From assembly GCA_020064725.1 (NCBI GenBank), contig JAGTWJ010000017.1:4092001-4156000 (forward strand): 64,000 bases of DNA. The letters are read 5' to 3'. Below the pieces are notes generated by a model. It made no database searches and was not told the origin of the DNA. It saw only the letters and a list, made by a program, of their open reading frames with translations. The position numbers and the translations under genes were made by a program. The DNA is from Drechslerella dactyloides (taxonomy: Eukaryota > Ascomycota > Orbiliomycetes > Orbiliales > Orbiliaceae). This document shows positions 24,801 to 36,292 of this stretch, in pieces; position 1 is the first letter of the stretch, and each line of letters begins with the position of its first letter.

Positions 24801-25426
24801 GCCCTGGCCTGGGCCCGCAGCAACTGACGTTGACGCATGGGCCTACCGCGCGTGCAACGTCGCCGCTGGCGAGAGGAACGAGCTCTAGTCCAGGATACTT
24901 TAGCGCGCACGAGGGCGATAGCGACAGCGACGTTACCGGCCTGCTTGGTGCGCCGCAGACAATGGGACGCTCGACACCCGGTGGCTTCGACGGACGACTG
25001 GGAAGCGCGGGTGGACAAGAGTACCATCAGGACGGGCAGTATGGATCCGGACCGCCTGGCGGGTTTGTACAGTCGCCGCCGGTTCAGCGTCCGCCACCGC
25101 CACCGTTGTCACCACGATCCGTGCAGTCGTCGCAGCCGTTCCATCATCCGCCGCCGCTGTCGCCGCACCGTCAGGGACCACTATCACCGGGACTGCACGG
25201 GCCGGCAGGCAGCGGGTTCCAGCCGTACTCGCCGACAGGTCAGCAGCCCGGAGGTGGGCTCCAGCCGTATTCGCCGACGAGTTCGCAGGCCAGCGGTAGT
25301 GGGAATGCAGGCGGGAATGCAGGTGGAGTCGGAAACGGCGGCGGAAGCGGCAGCGGGAATCCGTGGGGGCAGGGACAGGGACAGGGACAGGGCTCGTCGA
25401 GCTATGAAGCGTTCCGAAAGGGTTGA
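21840..25426 (+). CDS. CSC1/OSCA-type (DUF221) calcium-permeable channel
   Basis: Membrane protein of the osmosensitive OSCA/TMEM63/CSC1 family. Exons 21840-21937, 21998-22242, 22318-23134 and 23197-25426 give 1129 residues. The first helix (SLIAAVGTSFGIAFAIFVLF) follows a short N-terminus, then the conserved WLIPVFKCREEDLWDKLGLDA. The cytosolic loop between helices carries VTDVPKKF and PYGFVSFSTMQNAH and ends PRPTDLLWDNL, all family landmarks. The DUF221 channel core follows (IGALWPSFAG, SPTPREMIEWSAPQHMDFTPYYNY). The last 350 residues are a disordered Gln/Pro/Ser/Gly tail with GQ repeats, ending SSYEAFRKG. The tail is longer than in yeast Csc1. It is convergent with the GH62 gene. Confidence 0.92.
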
Positions 25427-26133
25427 GAATGCGATGACCGACAGCTGACGAACGACGTTTGGGATTTCTCATTTCACTAGTACATTGTTTGAATGCCTGC
25501 GATGTTGGATTTGGGTGAGGCATATCGTAACCATTTTAAATATACAGGAGAGGGACGCAATCGGTGCATATGGCGTTTTTGTTCGCATTTTCCGCAAGTC
25601 GATAGCTGGCTATGCTATGCCTTTGTCGAAGTCGGCTAGCTGGCTTTTGGTCGTTTGGGTGCATGCTTACTTGCTTACTTGATCGGTTGATCGTGCGCAT
25701 GTGTATATAAATACTTCTGGCGTGTAGGATAGAGAAAAGAGTTAGTCCTTCGAGTGCTGGGTGTCGATGACGCATATTATTAGATTTCATATTCCAAAAC
25801 TTTCTACCATTGCATCGCCGACCTTGTGTCGACGCCTCCCCCATCCGTTGTCGCGAAGGAAGTGAGCGCTTTGCTTCCTTAGATCATAATTCAATACTGC
25901 TCTAATGTAGAGGTTTTGTATGTCGTATGATTGAGCGTATGTACAAATATGCATGCACGTATGTGCATTCGAGCCTTCTATAGGCCACCCATGCATGGCC
26001 ATGATGTCTTGATATGTAATGTACGTATTTCTATCCAGTTCGGATGCTCAAGCACTTCACATCACCTTCCAGTCCACCCTTGAAAATCCATCACCGCAAG
26101 GGCAGACACACATATGTGACTGCATAGCAAATT
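25427..26133. other. Convergent intergenic region
   Basis: 3' ends of two convergent genes face each other. AT-rich, with no supported gene, RNA or repeat. Confidence 0.5.
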
Positions 26134-27384
26134 CTAGCATGGCGAGTTGGTCTGTGTGAGCAGCCCTAGCCGCCATGGCAGGCTGTTATAATTACCAGAC
26201 GCCGACGGATCCAGTCCTTGATACAGATACCGCAGTCCGCACGGGCTAATCGTCATCGTCTGGTCCACGTTTGTGCGCACCATCTCACCATGACTGATAC
26301 TCTTCGTCCACGCCGTCCCGCTGAACACCACGTTATTCGACCGCGCGAACGGATTCGACTCCGTTGCAGCCAACGTCGTCCAACTACCCGATAGACTCGT
26401 CGCGGTCCACGAGCGGAAGTACCGCGCCCCGTCGCTGCCGATTGCTTCGACGAGCAGCAGGTACTTCCCGCCGCCGACGTAATATACATTTGATGCTTCG
26501 AAGAGGTTATTCTTGTTGGAATCGGACAGTGCGATAACGGTGGTTCCCATGCCGTTGGGGAAATTTGACAGCGATGTAGACGAACGGTACAAGTGGCCGT
26601 TATCGTCCGAGGAGAAGAGATGGCAGGTTGCGCTATCGCAGATGACCCACATGTCGACCCAGTATCCACTGCCGATGTTTTGCGTGATGATGCTCGGCGT
26701 GGAGCTGAAGAAGATTTTCGGGGCCGTCCAGCCGGCTGGGTTGCTGATGTCTGTATTCGTTGAATATGCTGCGTTTCCGTTCTGGTAGACGAGATACCAG
26801 AGATTCTGCGGCGCGAAGAAGAAGACCTGCGGCGCGGCGCGGTAGCCGGTGCCGATGGGGGTTGCGTCGAGGTAGTAGAAGGTCGCAGAGTTAGCTTGGG
26901 AGAAGTCAGTGAAGCGGAAATAGACGAGGTTGTAGCCGGCTGAGACGGCGGTGCTGGCGAAGACGTGGTAGTAGCCGTTGTAGTATACGATCGAGGGGTC
27001 TTTTATGCCGGCGATGTTGCGGCTGTCGCTTTTCGGGCCGACGAGGATGCCACTGGAGCTCCATCTGAAGGAGGTGGGCAGGGAACCGGAGGCGCCAGTC
27101 GTGGTCGTGCGGGAGGTTGTCGTCGTTGCCGCCGTCGTACGACTGCTTGTGGTTGTACGGCTGGTTGTAGTCGTGCGGCTACTTGTGGTGGTAGTTCTGG
27201 TGGTGGTCCCGCCACTGCTACCGGAGAGGCATTGCGAGTAGTAGGGGTTTAGGGAAACACAGCTATTGCCTGAGGTGCAGGTGGTAGGGCCTGTCCACCC
27301 GATGCCGCCGCACTGACCGTAGACTGGGGACTGGGCGACAGCGGCCAGTGGGGCCAGTGCCAGGAGGAGAGGGACGGCACGCAT
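26134..27384 (-). CDS. Secreted GH62 alpha-L-arabinofuranosidase with CBM1
   Basis: Extracellular enzyme removing arabinose side chains from arabinoxylan. Single exon, 416 residues. Signal peptide MRAVPLLLALAPLAAVAQ is followed by a family 1 cellulose-binding module (about residues 19-53) with the Cys pattern YGQCGGIGWTGPTTC, then YYSQCL. A Ser/Thr/Arg linker of about 45 residues follows. The GH62 domain starts LPTSFRWSSSGILVGPK, and its five-bladed propeller has the catalytic-site segments GIKDPSIVYYNGYYHVF and NNLFEASNVYYVGGGKYLLL, with the terminal LYQGLDPSASG. GH62 with N-terminal CBM1 is a known fungal arrangement. It sits beside a P450 gene but with a 1.3-kb gap and no metabolic link. 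Confidence 0.95.
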   Translation of the reverse strand: MRAVPLLLALAPLAAVAQSPVYGQCGGIGWTGPTTCTSGNSCVSLNPYYSQCLSGSSGGTTTRTTTTSSRTTTTSRTTTSSRTTAATTTTSRTTTTGASGSLPTSFRWSSSGILVGPKSDSRNIAGIKDPSIVYYNGYYHVFASTAVSAGYNLVYFRFTDFSQANSATFYYLDATPIGTGYRAAPQVFFFAPQNLWYLVYQNGNAAYSTNTDISNPAGWTAPKIFFSSTPSIITQNIGSGYWVDMWVICDSATCHLFSSDDNGHLYRSSTSLSNFPNGMGTTVIALSDSNKNNLFEASNVYYVGGGKYLLLVEAIGSDGARYFRSWTATSLSGSWTTLAATESNPFARSNNVVFSGTAWTKSISHGEMVRTNVDQTMTISPCGLRYLYQGLDPSASGNYNSLPWRLGLLTQTNSPC

Positions 27385-27556
27385 ATCTACCGGATCGACA
27401 TAAGCGTGCTGAGTATATGAAATACGGAATTTAGAGGGAGATGTATCTGTGATACCTCCGAAAGATTAATGTGAGGCAGAGATCACGATATTTTGAATAA
27501 CAAGGCAATGAGTACCGTGGGGTTACTCAACGTTCTTATAGCTGAGATCTCAAAAT

Positions 27557-27562
27557 GGCTAG
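27557..27562. promoter_or_regulatory. Candidate XlnR/Xyr1 site (GGCTAG)
   Basis: GGCTAG fits the xylanolytic activator consensus GGCTAR and lies about 175 bp upstream of the GH62 start. A single six-base match is weak evidence; the target type is right for this regulator. Confidence 0.25.
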
Positions 27563-28651
27563 GTATATAGTTGCGATACTCATAGTCTCGTGCAGGACCG
27601 CGGTACCGCCCAGCCGATGACAAGCTCTCCTCAGCCGTGGTTCGACTTGTAAATGGAATTGAAAAGCTGGGACGTAATAGTGGAGCCCAACAGCAATGGC
27701 TTTACAAATTGAAATCCGGCAACGCGTACCGACAAGAACAAGGATAAGAAGACTTCTAAACTTCTAAAAGGCTCTAAAGATCTATTGTTCCTGCGGGTGC
27801 CTTTGTCTGCGGAACACTTAATGATTCGCCAGATCTATCCTGGCAAACGGAGCATTATATCTCATGAACTTCAGATGAAGCACTTCTTGATATGAAAGAA
27901 CGACGGTCACGGTATCGGATAACCGGTTTCCGAAGCCGTATGCTGCGCATGCATGTAACTAGCTAGAAAGCTTAAAGTTGCACCCAATCAAAGGGTTCAG
28001 AGGATGGTGCTGGTTACACGGAAATATTGTCCCCACGAACTTTGAGATTTCCTAGACTCAACTTGTGATAAAATCTGAAGTATAAGAGTACGAGCTCGGT
28101 ATGGGTAATATCCCGTAATATGATAATATATTGAACGTTGCTGGACCTCCGGCCCGTCGGGAAATAGTGACGGTGCGCGGCACACCAACACAGCACAGCG
28201 ATTAATAAGTAAGCAACATCCAATAGCGACTTATACTGGTATGCTAATTACTCAACCTGAAGAACCCCAGCTGGCGGAAGATTATTATTCTGTTCCCCTG
28301 TTATCAATTGACAAGGTCTTCTACGATTATCAACACCGAGACGACTTCGAATCCACGGGTTTTCCACGCAACCGCTGTATCTTTTATCACGATCCATGGG
28401 AATCCCCTGGAATAGGCTCAATTCAATCTGCGAGCAAGCATTCCGCCTGGGGATAGCGTCGAAATCACACCCGGACGCGAAGAATCCCTGTTCGCATCCT
28501 TGCATTAGTCTCTCGGAAGCAACCGGCGTCTTGGCCTCAGAGACGTTGTGTTCCGTGTTGTATTTCCCAATCAGGTTTGGAAATTCCCTAAAAGCGGACT
28601 TTGTGTTCCCCTCCTTCACGGACGACCGGGGTGCCGAAATTAATTGCAACG
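27563..28651. other. Intergenic between GH62 and P450 genes
   Basis: Divergent spacer in which short frames occur on both strands without domain content. It is likely the P450 promoter on the right side. Confidence 0.4.
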
Positions 28652-30566
28652 ATGAAGCTGCTGAATGAACTCCAATCGCTGTTGGAACGGGTCGACTGGG
28701 TCCTCTTGGCGGCCACAACTGCCGGTCTGCTTGCATCCTTCCTAACAACTACAGCGGTCTATAGAATATGGTTCCACCCGCTGTCCAAGATACCGGGACC
28801 GAAGCTTGCTGCAGCTACATGGCTTGTCGAGTTTTACTATAACCACATCAAGCAAGGCCAATATTACAAGAAGATCGAGGAGTGGCATAAAGTTTACGGT
28901 TAGCATATGAAGCTCCTTAATATTTTAGTCCATACTTATCCTATAATCCCGGGCGCTGACCTTTATGTTCGTACAGGACCTGTTATCCGTATCACTCCTC
29001 ATGAAGTCCATGTCAACAATCCAGATACATATTCCCTTCTCTACAAGACCAATGCCAAAGTCACAAAGGACCCTCTGTACTACCAGAGATTTGCGGGGGA
29101 TATCAATGTCCTGTTCTTTGCGAAAGACACAGCGACACACCGCTCGCGGCGCGATCCTCTGAACAATTACTTTTCCAAGAAGTCCGTGACAGAGTTCGAA
29201 GCTGTTATCGTCAAGCACATCGACAGACTATGTCAGCACCTCAAGCAACATGCAGAGAGTGCGCCGCTGGGCAGCCAGAAACCTATAGATTTGCACTACC
29301 GCATCCGTTGCATTGTGCTGGATATCTTCTCCGACTATGCCTTCGGCAAGTCATTCTCCTTCCAGGATTCACCAAACCTCGGGAAAGACTTCTTCGACAT
29401 GATCCGCGTGCACATGGCGTCCCTCTGGCTATTCAGGATGATGACACCTAGCATGGTGTACCGGATCACACACCTGCCGCCATTTATCGCCCTCAAGCTT
29501 GACCCCAGCGCTAGCACATATGTCAAGCTCAAGCAGGACTCCAAGGTTGCTATCAAGAAGATACGGGACGACCCGAAGGCTGACGACCTCCGTAAAGAGA
29601 ATCGCACGGTCTTCTATGACATGCTGCACCCGCACGACGATGAGGGCAATCCGATCCCGCCTAAGAGTTTGGACGATCTCTCCGACGAAGCTTACGGCCT
29701 TACAGTCGCCTCGTCTGATACTACTGGAAACGGCGTTCATGCTACTTTGCTTGGTATTTTGTCAAGTCCTGATGTCTATGCGAAGCTTAAGGATGAGCTC
29801 AGAAAGGCATTCCCAACGCCAGAGTCGAAGATTACCTGGACGAAGCTTGAAAAGATCCCATACATGGTACGTTAACATCTTCCGTCGAAGAGGCGGAATT
29901 TCGCTAATAGCGATTATATTGTAGGTCGCTTGTATCAAAGAGGGACTTCGTATCTCGTGCGGCGTCATAGGCCGCATGCCTCGCATTGTCGAAGAGCCCA
30001 ATTTCCAGGTCTTAGGTCACCACATCCCTCGCGGCGTAAGTCCTAATACTCACCGACTAAGAAACTTTTCCCGAACTTACCGAACTTGTAGTTCTCTGTC
30101 ACCACCTCCAACTACATGATGCTCCGGAACCCTGCAATCTACGAGGACCCACATGACTACAAACCAGGCCGCTGGCTTGACGAAGATGGAAATCTCCACA
30201 CGCATTTCGACAAGTATTTTGTCCCCTTCGGCAAGGATAGCAGGCATTGCATCGGAATGTAGTATGTGTTCCTGTATCTCCCTGCTTCTTGCAATATCTT
30301 GACCCGCGCTAACTCCCCATATCAGTCTGGCACAATCCGAACTCTATCTCTCAGTCGCCCATATAGTCCGGCGGTTCGACATGAAGATTGCGGAAGACTC
30401 TCACCACCAGTCCGTTCGCGACCTCGATTATATTGACTGCTTCGTCTCCATGGCTAGGGATGTGGATAAGGCCTCTCTGAAGGTGTTTGTTACCCCGAGC
30501 GACGACTATGTGACGGCGGAAAGCCGGCTTGGAGAGAAAAACGAAGAGGATTTGATTGCGATATGA
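28652..30566 (+). CDS. Cytochrome P450 monooxygenase (CYP58/trichodiene-oxygenase-like)
   Basis: Heme-thiolate oxygenase anchored in the ER membrane. Exons 28652-28898, 28977-29866, 29925-30035, 30092-30258 and 30326-30566 give 551 residues. The N-terminal anchor VLLAATTAGLLASFLTTTAVY is followed by the fungal signature YRIWFHPLSKIPGPKLAAAT. The I-helix has VASSDTTGN, the K-helix KEGLR (ExxR), and the heme loop FGKDSRHCIG. Resemblance to Tri4-type enzymes comes from the N-terminal third (KVYGPVIRITPHEVHVNNP). With the only workable splice at the heme loop the sequence reads CIG-I-LAQSELY, lacking the usual Asn after the hydrophobic residue. No terpene cyclase or polyketide synthase is in the window, so the substrate is unknown. 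Confidence 0.88.
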
Positions 30567-31395
30567 GTAAATAATTAAGTACCAGAGCCCTTATCATAAT
30601 GAGAGTATTGCTCATGATGACGTTGAACAAGGAAGAGAAAATGTAATGAGTAGCGCTACATTGTCACGAGACCCTTCGAATGAAATAACCTTGATATTTA
30701 CTTTTCTACAACCATCATTTTGATTTAGTCTCGTCGGCGTCTCGAGGCTAGACATACTCCTTATCCAATTGCTATCTCTCCCACAACTGTTTTGAATTTC
30801 CAAGCTCATATCATGTTATCCCATCTTCTCGTAACTCCTCGTAGGGCTCCACATGCACAGCCGTCGCCTCGCCAATGGGATGAGGAGCGATATCGGGTAC
30901 ATCGATTCACATTACTAGATAGCCAGGTATACTATAGAGCAGTCAAGCTAAGGACATATGCCTCAAACTATATATATATATGCGTGCGCGCGATCAGCCT
31001 TGTCTCAAAACGCATTCCTTCACCGCTGCATCCTGCACTCCAGAAAACCCGCCACGATGCCCCCAATCGCCGGTTATGTGGCTCTGGGGCTAGCGAAAGT
31101 CAGTCTTCCCTGGTCCAGCTGCGCCAGAGCGCAGCTCATTTTTAATAGGCTAGGCGACCAATCAACAATCGTCATTCATGTATTGCTCAGGATTCACCTT
31201 GGCGGAATGCGTTGGCAGGGCTCGTATAGAAGTAGCACATATCCGGATATATCCTGCGGCAGAATAACAGCCCCGCGTTTGCCAGACACTCTTTCGCCCT
31301 TCTTGATCGTCTGCACCTGTTACACACGGAGACTAAGTCTTGAGAATTGTTCTAGGTTATTTCTTTAGTTTTTCGACCCTCAAATCCAAAGACAA
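30567..31395. other. Intergenic, no gene seen
   Basis: AT-rich spacer between the P450 and NLR genes, with a short alternating TA run near 30967. No supported coding frame. Confidence 0.45.
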
Positions 31396-34300
31396 ATGGA
31401 GGCCATTGCTGCCTTCAGCTTTGCTGTCAACGTTCTCGCAGTTGTCGACCTGGGCATAAAAGTCGCATCGGCCTACAAAGAGGGTGGCATAGTGGACTCC
31501 TCGCGACTGCGAGACCACGCCAGTGGCCTAGAAAACCTCTGCAATGAAATTACCTCAAATAGCCTTTGCGTAAGCTCGACACAGACTCAATCGATAGAAA
31601 AGAGCTTGCAGACATGTGCGCAGAAGGCTGTTGTTGCCTCTCAAGCGCTCCAAAAGGAGCTAGCAGCTTTCCGACCTGGTGGTTCCAAAGTCAAATTGAT
31701 TATGATCAGTGTTAAGAACATCTTCACCAACAAAATTGAAAACCTTGAACGCGATTTGCGGAAAATTCAGTCAGATCTGGATACTAGACTATTAGTGAGT
31801 TTACGGTATGTAAATTGAATAGCTTACCCATCGCCACATCGCTAGTATACTACTCGTGACTAGATATGTATCAGGCTCCATTCTCAAATATATATCACAA
31901 ACTAAGATATCTGCAATTGTAGGCAGAAAATAGATTTCAGTAGCGTCGAATTATCGGAGCACTACAAGGCCCTCGACGTATCAGTCCAAAAATTACTCAA
32001 AGAATTTTATATCCATAACGGCAGCATCACGAGCCTAATTCGCACGGAGAACGAAGCAACAAGAAATATAATCAGCGCCGAGTTAGGATCTTGGAAAGAC
32101 ATTTGGGATAGTAAAGAGGTTAATGATCGTAGGGAACGGTTTTTAGAAAGCCTCACGCCCGGCAAACCTTTTACAAGAGAGTACGAGATCGAGAGTGAAC
32201 ACGACGGGACATTCAAGTGGATCCTTTATGACGGTTCGAAAGAAAAACCATCTACCTTCACAATCTGGTTGCGGAAGAATAACGACATCTTCTGGATCCA
32301 AGGCAAACCAGGCTCAGGGAAAAGCACTCTTATGAAGTTTATCAGTCGATCTGGCGACGTATTCAAATCACTGGAGTCGTGGGCGAAGCCCAGAAACCCC
32401 TTAATGATTAGGTTTTACTTTTGGTTGGCAGATACCACCGGAATGCAGAATAGCCTTAAGGGGTTCCTTCGCTCTTGTCTTTATCAACTCCTACGGGCAA
32501 ACTGGGTTTTGGATAACGATTATCTTACCGACCACATCTTTCACGAAAAATAACTTCCAATAATTGGAAGCTCGACGAATTGAAAGAATTGGTGCAAGAT
32601 GTCTCTCGCAAGGTTGCTGCACAAACGCCACTTCTGTTCCTCATCGACGGCCTGGACGAATGCAAAGGGAATGATCTGAAAGGGATGATAGACATGATGA
32701 TCCTTTTGGACTCGAATCCAGACATCAAATTTTGCGTCTCCTCGCGACCGGAACCAAGGATCCAAACCCGATTGAAAGGAACGCATCGCCTCAAAGTCGA
32801 AGACTACACGAGAGGGGATATTAAAATATTCGTTAATGAAGGAATTAAACTGGCCCAGGAGCACAACGACTTCAATGACACCGTCGGCGGGCTCAAGCGG
32901 GTAATATCAAGGATCGTGGACCAGTCTGACGGCGTTTTTTTGTGGGCAATCATCGTCACGAGAGATGTCACTAGTGGCATTGAAAATAGCGATTCGCTCA
33001 AGCAGCTTCTCCAACGGGTGGAGATATTACCTACGGACTTGGTTGAATTATACGAAAGTATGCTTAAGAGGCTCGGTAAAAATTGGGAACTCTACAAGAG
33101 TGAAGCCGCTTCGTACTTCAGCGTCGTTCTGGATTGGGGACATACCCCAGTCCCGTCCTTGGGGGACGATGATGATATGCCCGGGTCGCCTCGACTGGGG
33201 GAATTCCTAACGTTGTACGAAATATTTCACGACAGGCGGCCATCTGGTCATACAGTCGCCCAAAAGATTAACTTTCTTGACCAGTTAGAAAAAAGAGTTA
33301 ACATAGTCTGTGCAGGAATGCTGACTTTTCATGACACTTCCGCGAAGTCAGGCGATGGTGCCCCTCAAAGCAGTGATGGTACGATGGCGCAATATAGACG
33401 CTCCTGGTCGAAAAGGGCAAATTTCATCCACCGAACTGCTCGAGATTTTTTTGAGGGATCCGGAAAAGACCTCTTAGACTGTTGCACGATGACAAGATTG
33501 GAGAGATACAACCATATTGTTAGCGCCTATGTCCTGGCATGGCCGTTTGATACTCGGCCTGATAGGATTACTGCTGCTATCTCCACTCTCCTCTGCAATC
33601 TAAATAAGATTCCAGGCGAAAAGGAAGAAAAATTACGTCTTCTAGAGCGCCTGGATAGAAGTGGGGTCTCAGTTTTCGCAGGCTTTGACGGGGAAGCCGG
33701 TGAACGATGGGTTTATGATCTCCCCAGAGATCTGTACAACACCAGATCTTCTATAGTGACCGCTGGCAGACTCCGCGTCCGGTACCGAGAATATTTCGTT
33801 GACTTGAACGACATGATTGTCCATTACGGTTACATAAATCTCCTGAGACCCCGGCTTGAACCATTCCTAAGCCCTTCATACTATGACAACAGGCGCCTGA
33901 GCAGCAAATACAAAGATTACTTGCTTCTTTGCGACATGCCCCCACGATTGGGATCAGGTTCTGAATGCGCTGACTTGCTCATGGAACACGGCGCGGACCC
34001 GAATGCCGTATTTTTCAGGGACCCGATGGGCCTTTGTGTGAAGATGACGCCATGGATGCTCTTCCTCGCTAGTCAAAGTTTTCCCCACGGTTTCTCTTTA
34101 CTGGAACAGTTCCTCAATAAAGGGGCGAATCTTGACGAGAGAACAATACTCGTCGTTTCTATGCATAAACCGGGCACGTCATGTTCCCCGGAGCGTCTAG
34201 CGGCTGTAGGTGACAAAGATGGCAGTCACCTAGCCGTTTACATCGTTGAAGTGAATGCGAGGTTCTTGCTGGAATACTATTTTCGAAATCTCCCATGGTA

Positions 34301-34793
34301 TCAGAGGCACGATCCACACGTATTACGCGCCAACTATGCACGCGGGTTCATGGATAGGCCGGATGTGCAAGCATCGAAGCCATACCGGCGGCTCCTCCTA
34401 ATACGCCCAGGCACAGAATATACCGGATCTAGCGATTCCGGTGATCCTTCATTCGACACTACTACATCATATACCCCTTCGTCCAAGGACAAAAATATCG
34501 AAAGAGAGGCAGCCGAATCAAAGCGATTACGATCCCAGTGGCTTGAAGGAAGCAGTTTAGCTGTGGAGGTTGGCTTTGACTGCTCTGAAATTCTTCTAGA
34601 GTACCTAGATCTTGGGAGCGCACACACGTATTCAACTTTCGAAATACAACTTAAGGGTGAGGAATGCACTGAAGCTTTGTCACGAACGGCCCGCACAGTC
34701 GATGTCTTTGAATACCTCGAAAACCTGGGATATTACAAGAGTGATCAGGCTGCGGGTCCAGAGTTTATACCGATGTTCGAGCCAGATGACTAA
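31396..34793 (+). CDS. NACHT-type STAND (NLR-like) protein gene with a single-base frameshift
   Basis: Exon 1 is 31396-31805; a 117-bp intron ends at 31922. Residues 1-135 form the helical N-terminal domain seen on fungal NLRs (FAVNVLAVVDLGIKVASAYKE). The NACHT starts with P-loop WIQGKPGSGKSTL (about 32293-32331). Frame 1 then hits TAA at 32551-32553, right after an A5 tract. Reading on in the next frame gives SNNWKLDELKELVQDVSRK and Walker B LLFLIDGLDECKGND, then VSSRPEPRI and HRTARDFF (winged-helix end of NACHT). The C-terminal 400 residues contain degenerate ankyrin-like units (ADLLMEHGADPNA, LLEQFLNKGANLD). One missing A explains the break. As written only a truncated protein of about 345 residues is made. 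Such proteins act in non-self recognition and programmed cell death. Confidence 0.75.
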
Positions 34794-36292
34794 TTCGACG
34801 AAGAGAAAGTGCCGATGGACAATACTAATTGGGGGTGGTTTTAACATTATATCTACTTGAGGACTTTTCTCTTGTGCTCTCACAAGTAAATCGTATGGCG
34901 TGCAAATTTGTGCAATAAACTACATATCTCGTTAACTTCAATGATTGTTATGTATTGAGTTCCGTTGAATGATCGATTCCTCGTAACGTCCCTGTAGCCA
35001 AGTCTACTCTGTAGGTGAAATTCACCTGCTAAATACCTAATATATATCGTAATATGGGGTTAGCTTCCATGTACACCTAGGTATATACTAGTATTTCCTA
35101 GTTGTCTTGTGAAACCAGAGAAAGGCGTCTGGCTTACAAGACGAATTTCCCAGATGCTAATATTTTTCTGGCTCGTTGTGCTCAAATCCTAATGCTGGTC
35201 TGGTTTCCGTCGGGCTGGCTCTTTACCACGACTATACAAGCTGCTTATGAGGCTGGCTCTTTACTAGGCTGGATTCTGCTGCGCTGGCTTCTGCTACACT
35301 GGCTGCTGCTGGGTACTAGTATCCCGAAATTGCTAATCAAATGTATGTATGGTATATGTAGCCGGTAAAGTCTATTTACAGTGTAGTTTTGGCTATAAAG
35401 TATAACAAATAGGGATTACTTATTAGAGCTTGATGGTCTCGTGAGACACCGAAGCTCGCCGTTGAGATAAATATATATAAACCAGATGCATAATTATCGA
35501 GACGAGATATGCGGTGTTTTTTCCATTGTGCACGCCATCAATTCGAAGCCTGTAACCACGGATTCACTATATTATTGAGTGTGTATACTTGTCTTGAGCT
35601 CACAGACTACGTGCGTCGGATCCAGTTTCTAGTTTACAAGACGGAAGGATGCCGTAATGTGCCATTCGAGTTTGATATCTATAGCAACAATAACATGCCG
35701 CGAACTTTATGTATAGCTATGGTACCCCGTCAGAAGCACTAGGCGTAGCTAGGAACCTCGCTTGTATCAATATCATTTGATTTCCATTCTACATAATTAC
35801 CTAGATGCCACGGTACCTTCTTGTAACGTTGAATATATATGCTATATACGGCAAAAAGCTCAGAATATGAAAGCTGTACCATATCTCTATAATTGTATAT
35901 ACCTAGGCAAGTAGGTAGCTACGTAGCCCGGAGAAAAGCTGACGGACAGATAGCGAAAGGAGGATGCTCAGGTAAACAGAAAATTGATCTTCATGCCATA
36001 AAATACCACAAGAAGTACAATATCTGTGTAATCAGCGAGAATTTACACTTAAGTGCCCGAATCATCGTCGCATTGTACGGTCGGGTCACTTGGTTTACGA
36101 ATGATGATACCGATGCAACTACCGATGCTGCCTGCTTGCCCAGCAGTCGATCGACTGACCACGGAGAAAGGAAGCCAACTATTCGTAGACCTCGCATCAC
36201 ATCGCATCCTACAAAAACGAATGCAGCCCATAGGCTCTTCATCAAACGAATCGACACCCCGCCTGCATATACGATGCGCGATGCAACTAAAC
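34794..36292. other. AT-rich spacer with a short direct repeat
   Basis: No supported gene. GGCTGGCTCTTTAC is repeated at 35213-35226 and 35251-35264 inside a GCTGG-rich patch (35190-35320). The composition suggests decayed sequence. Confidence 0.45.
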
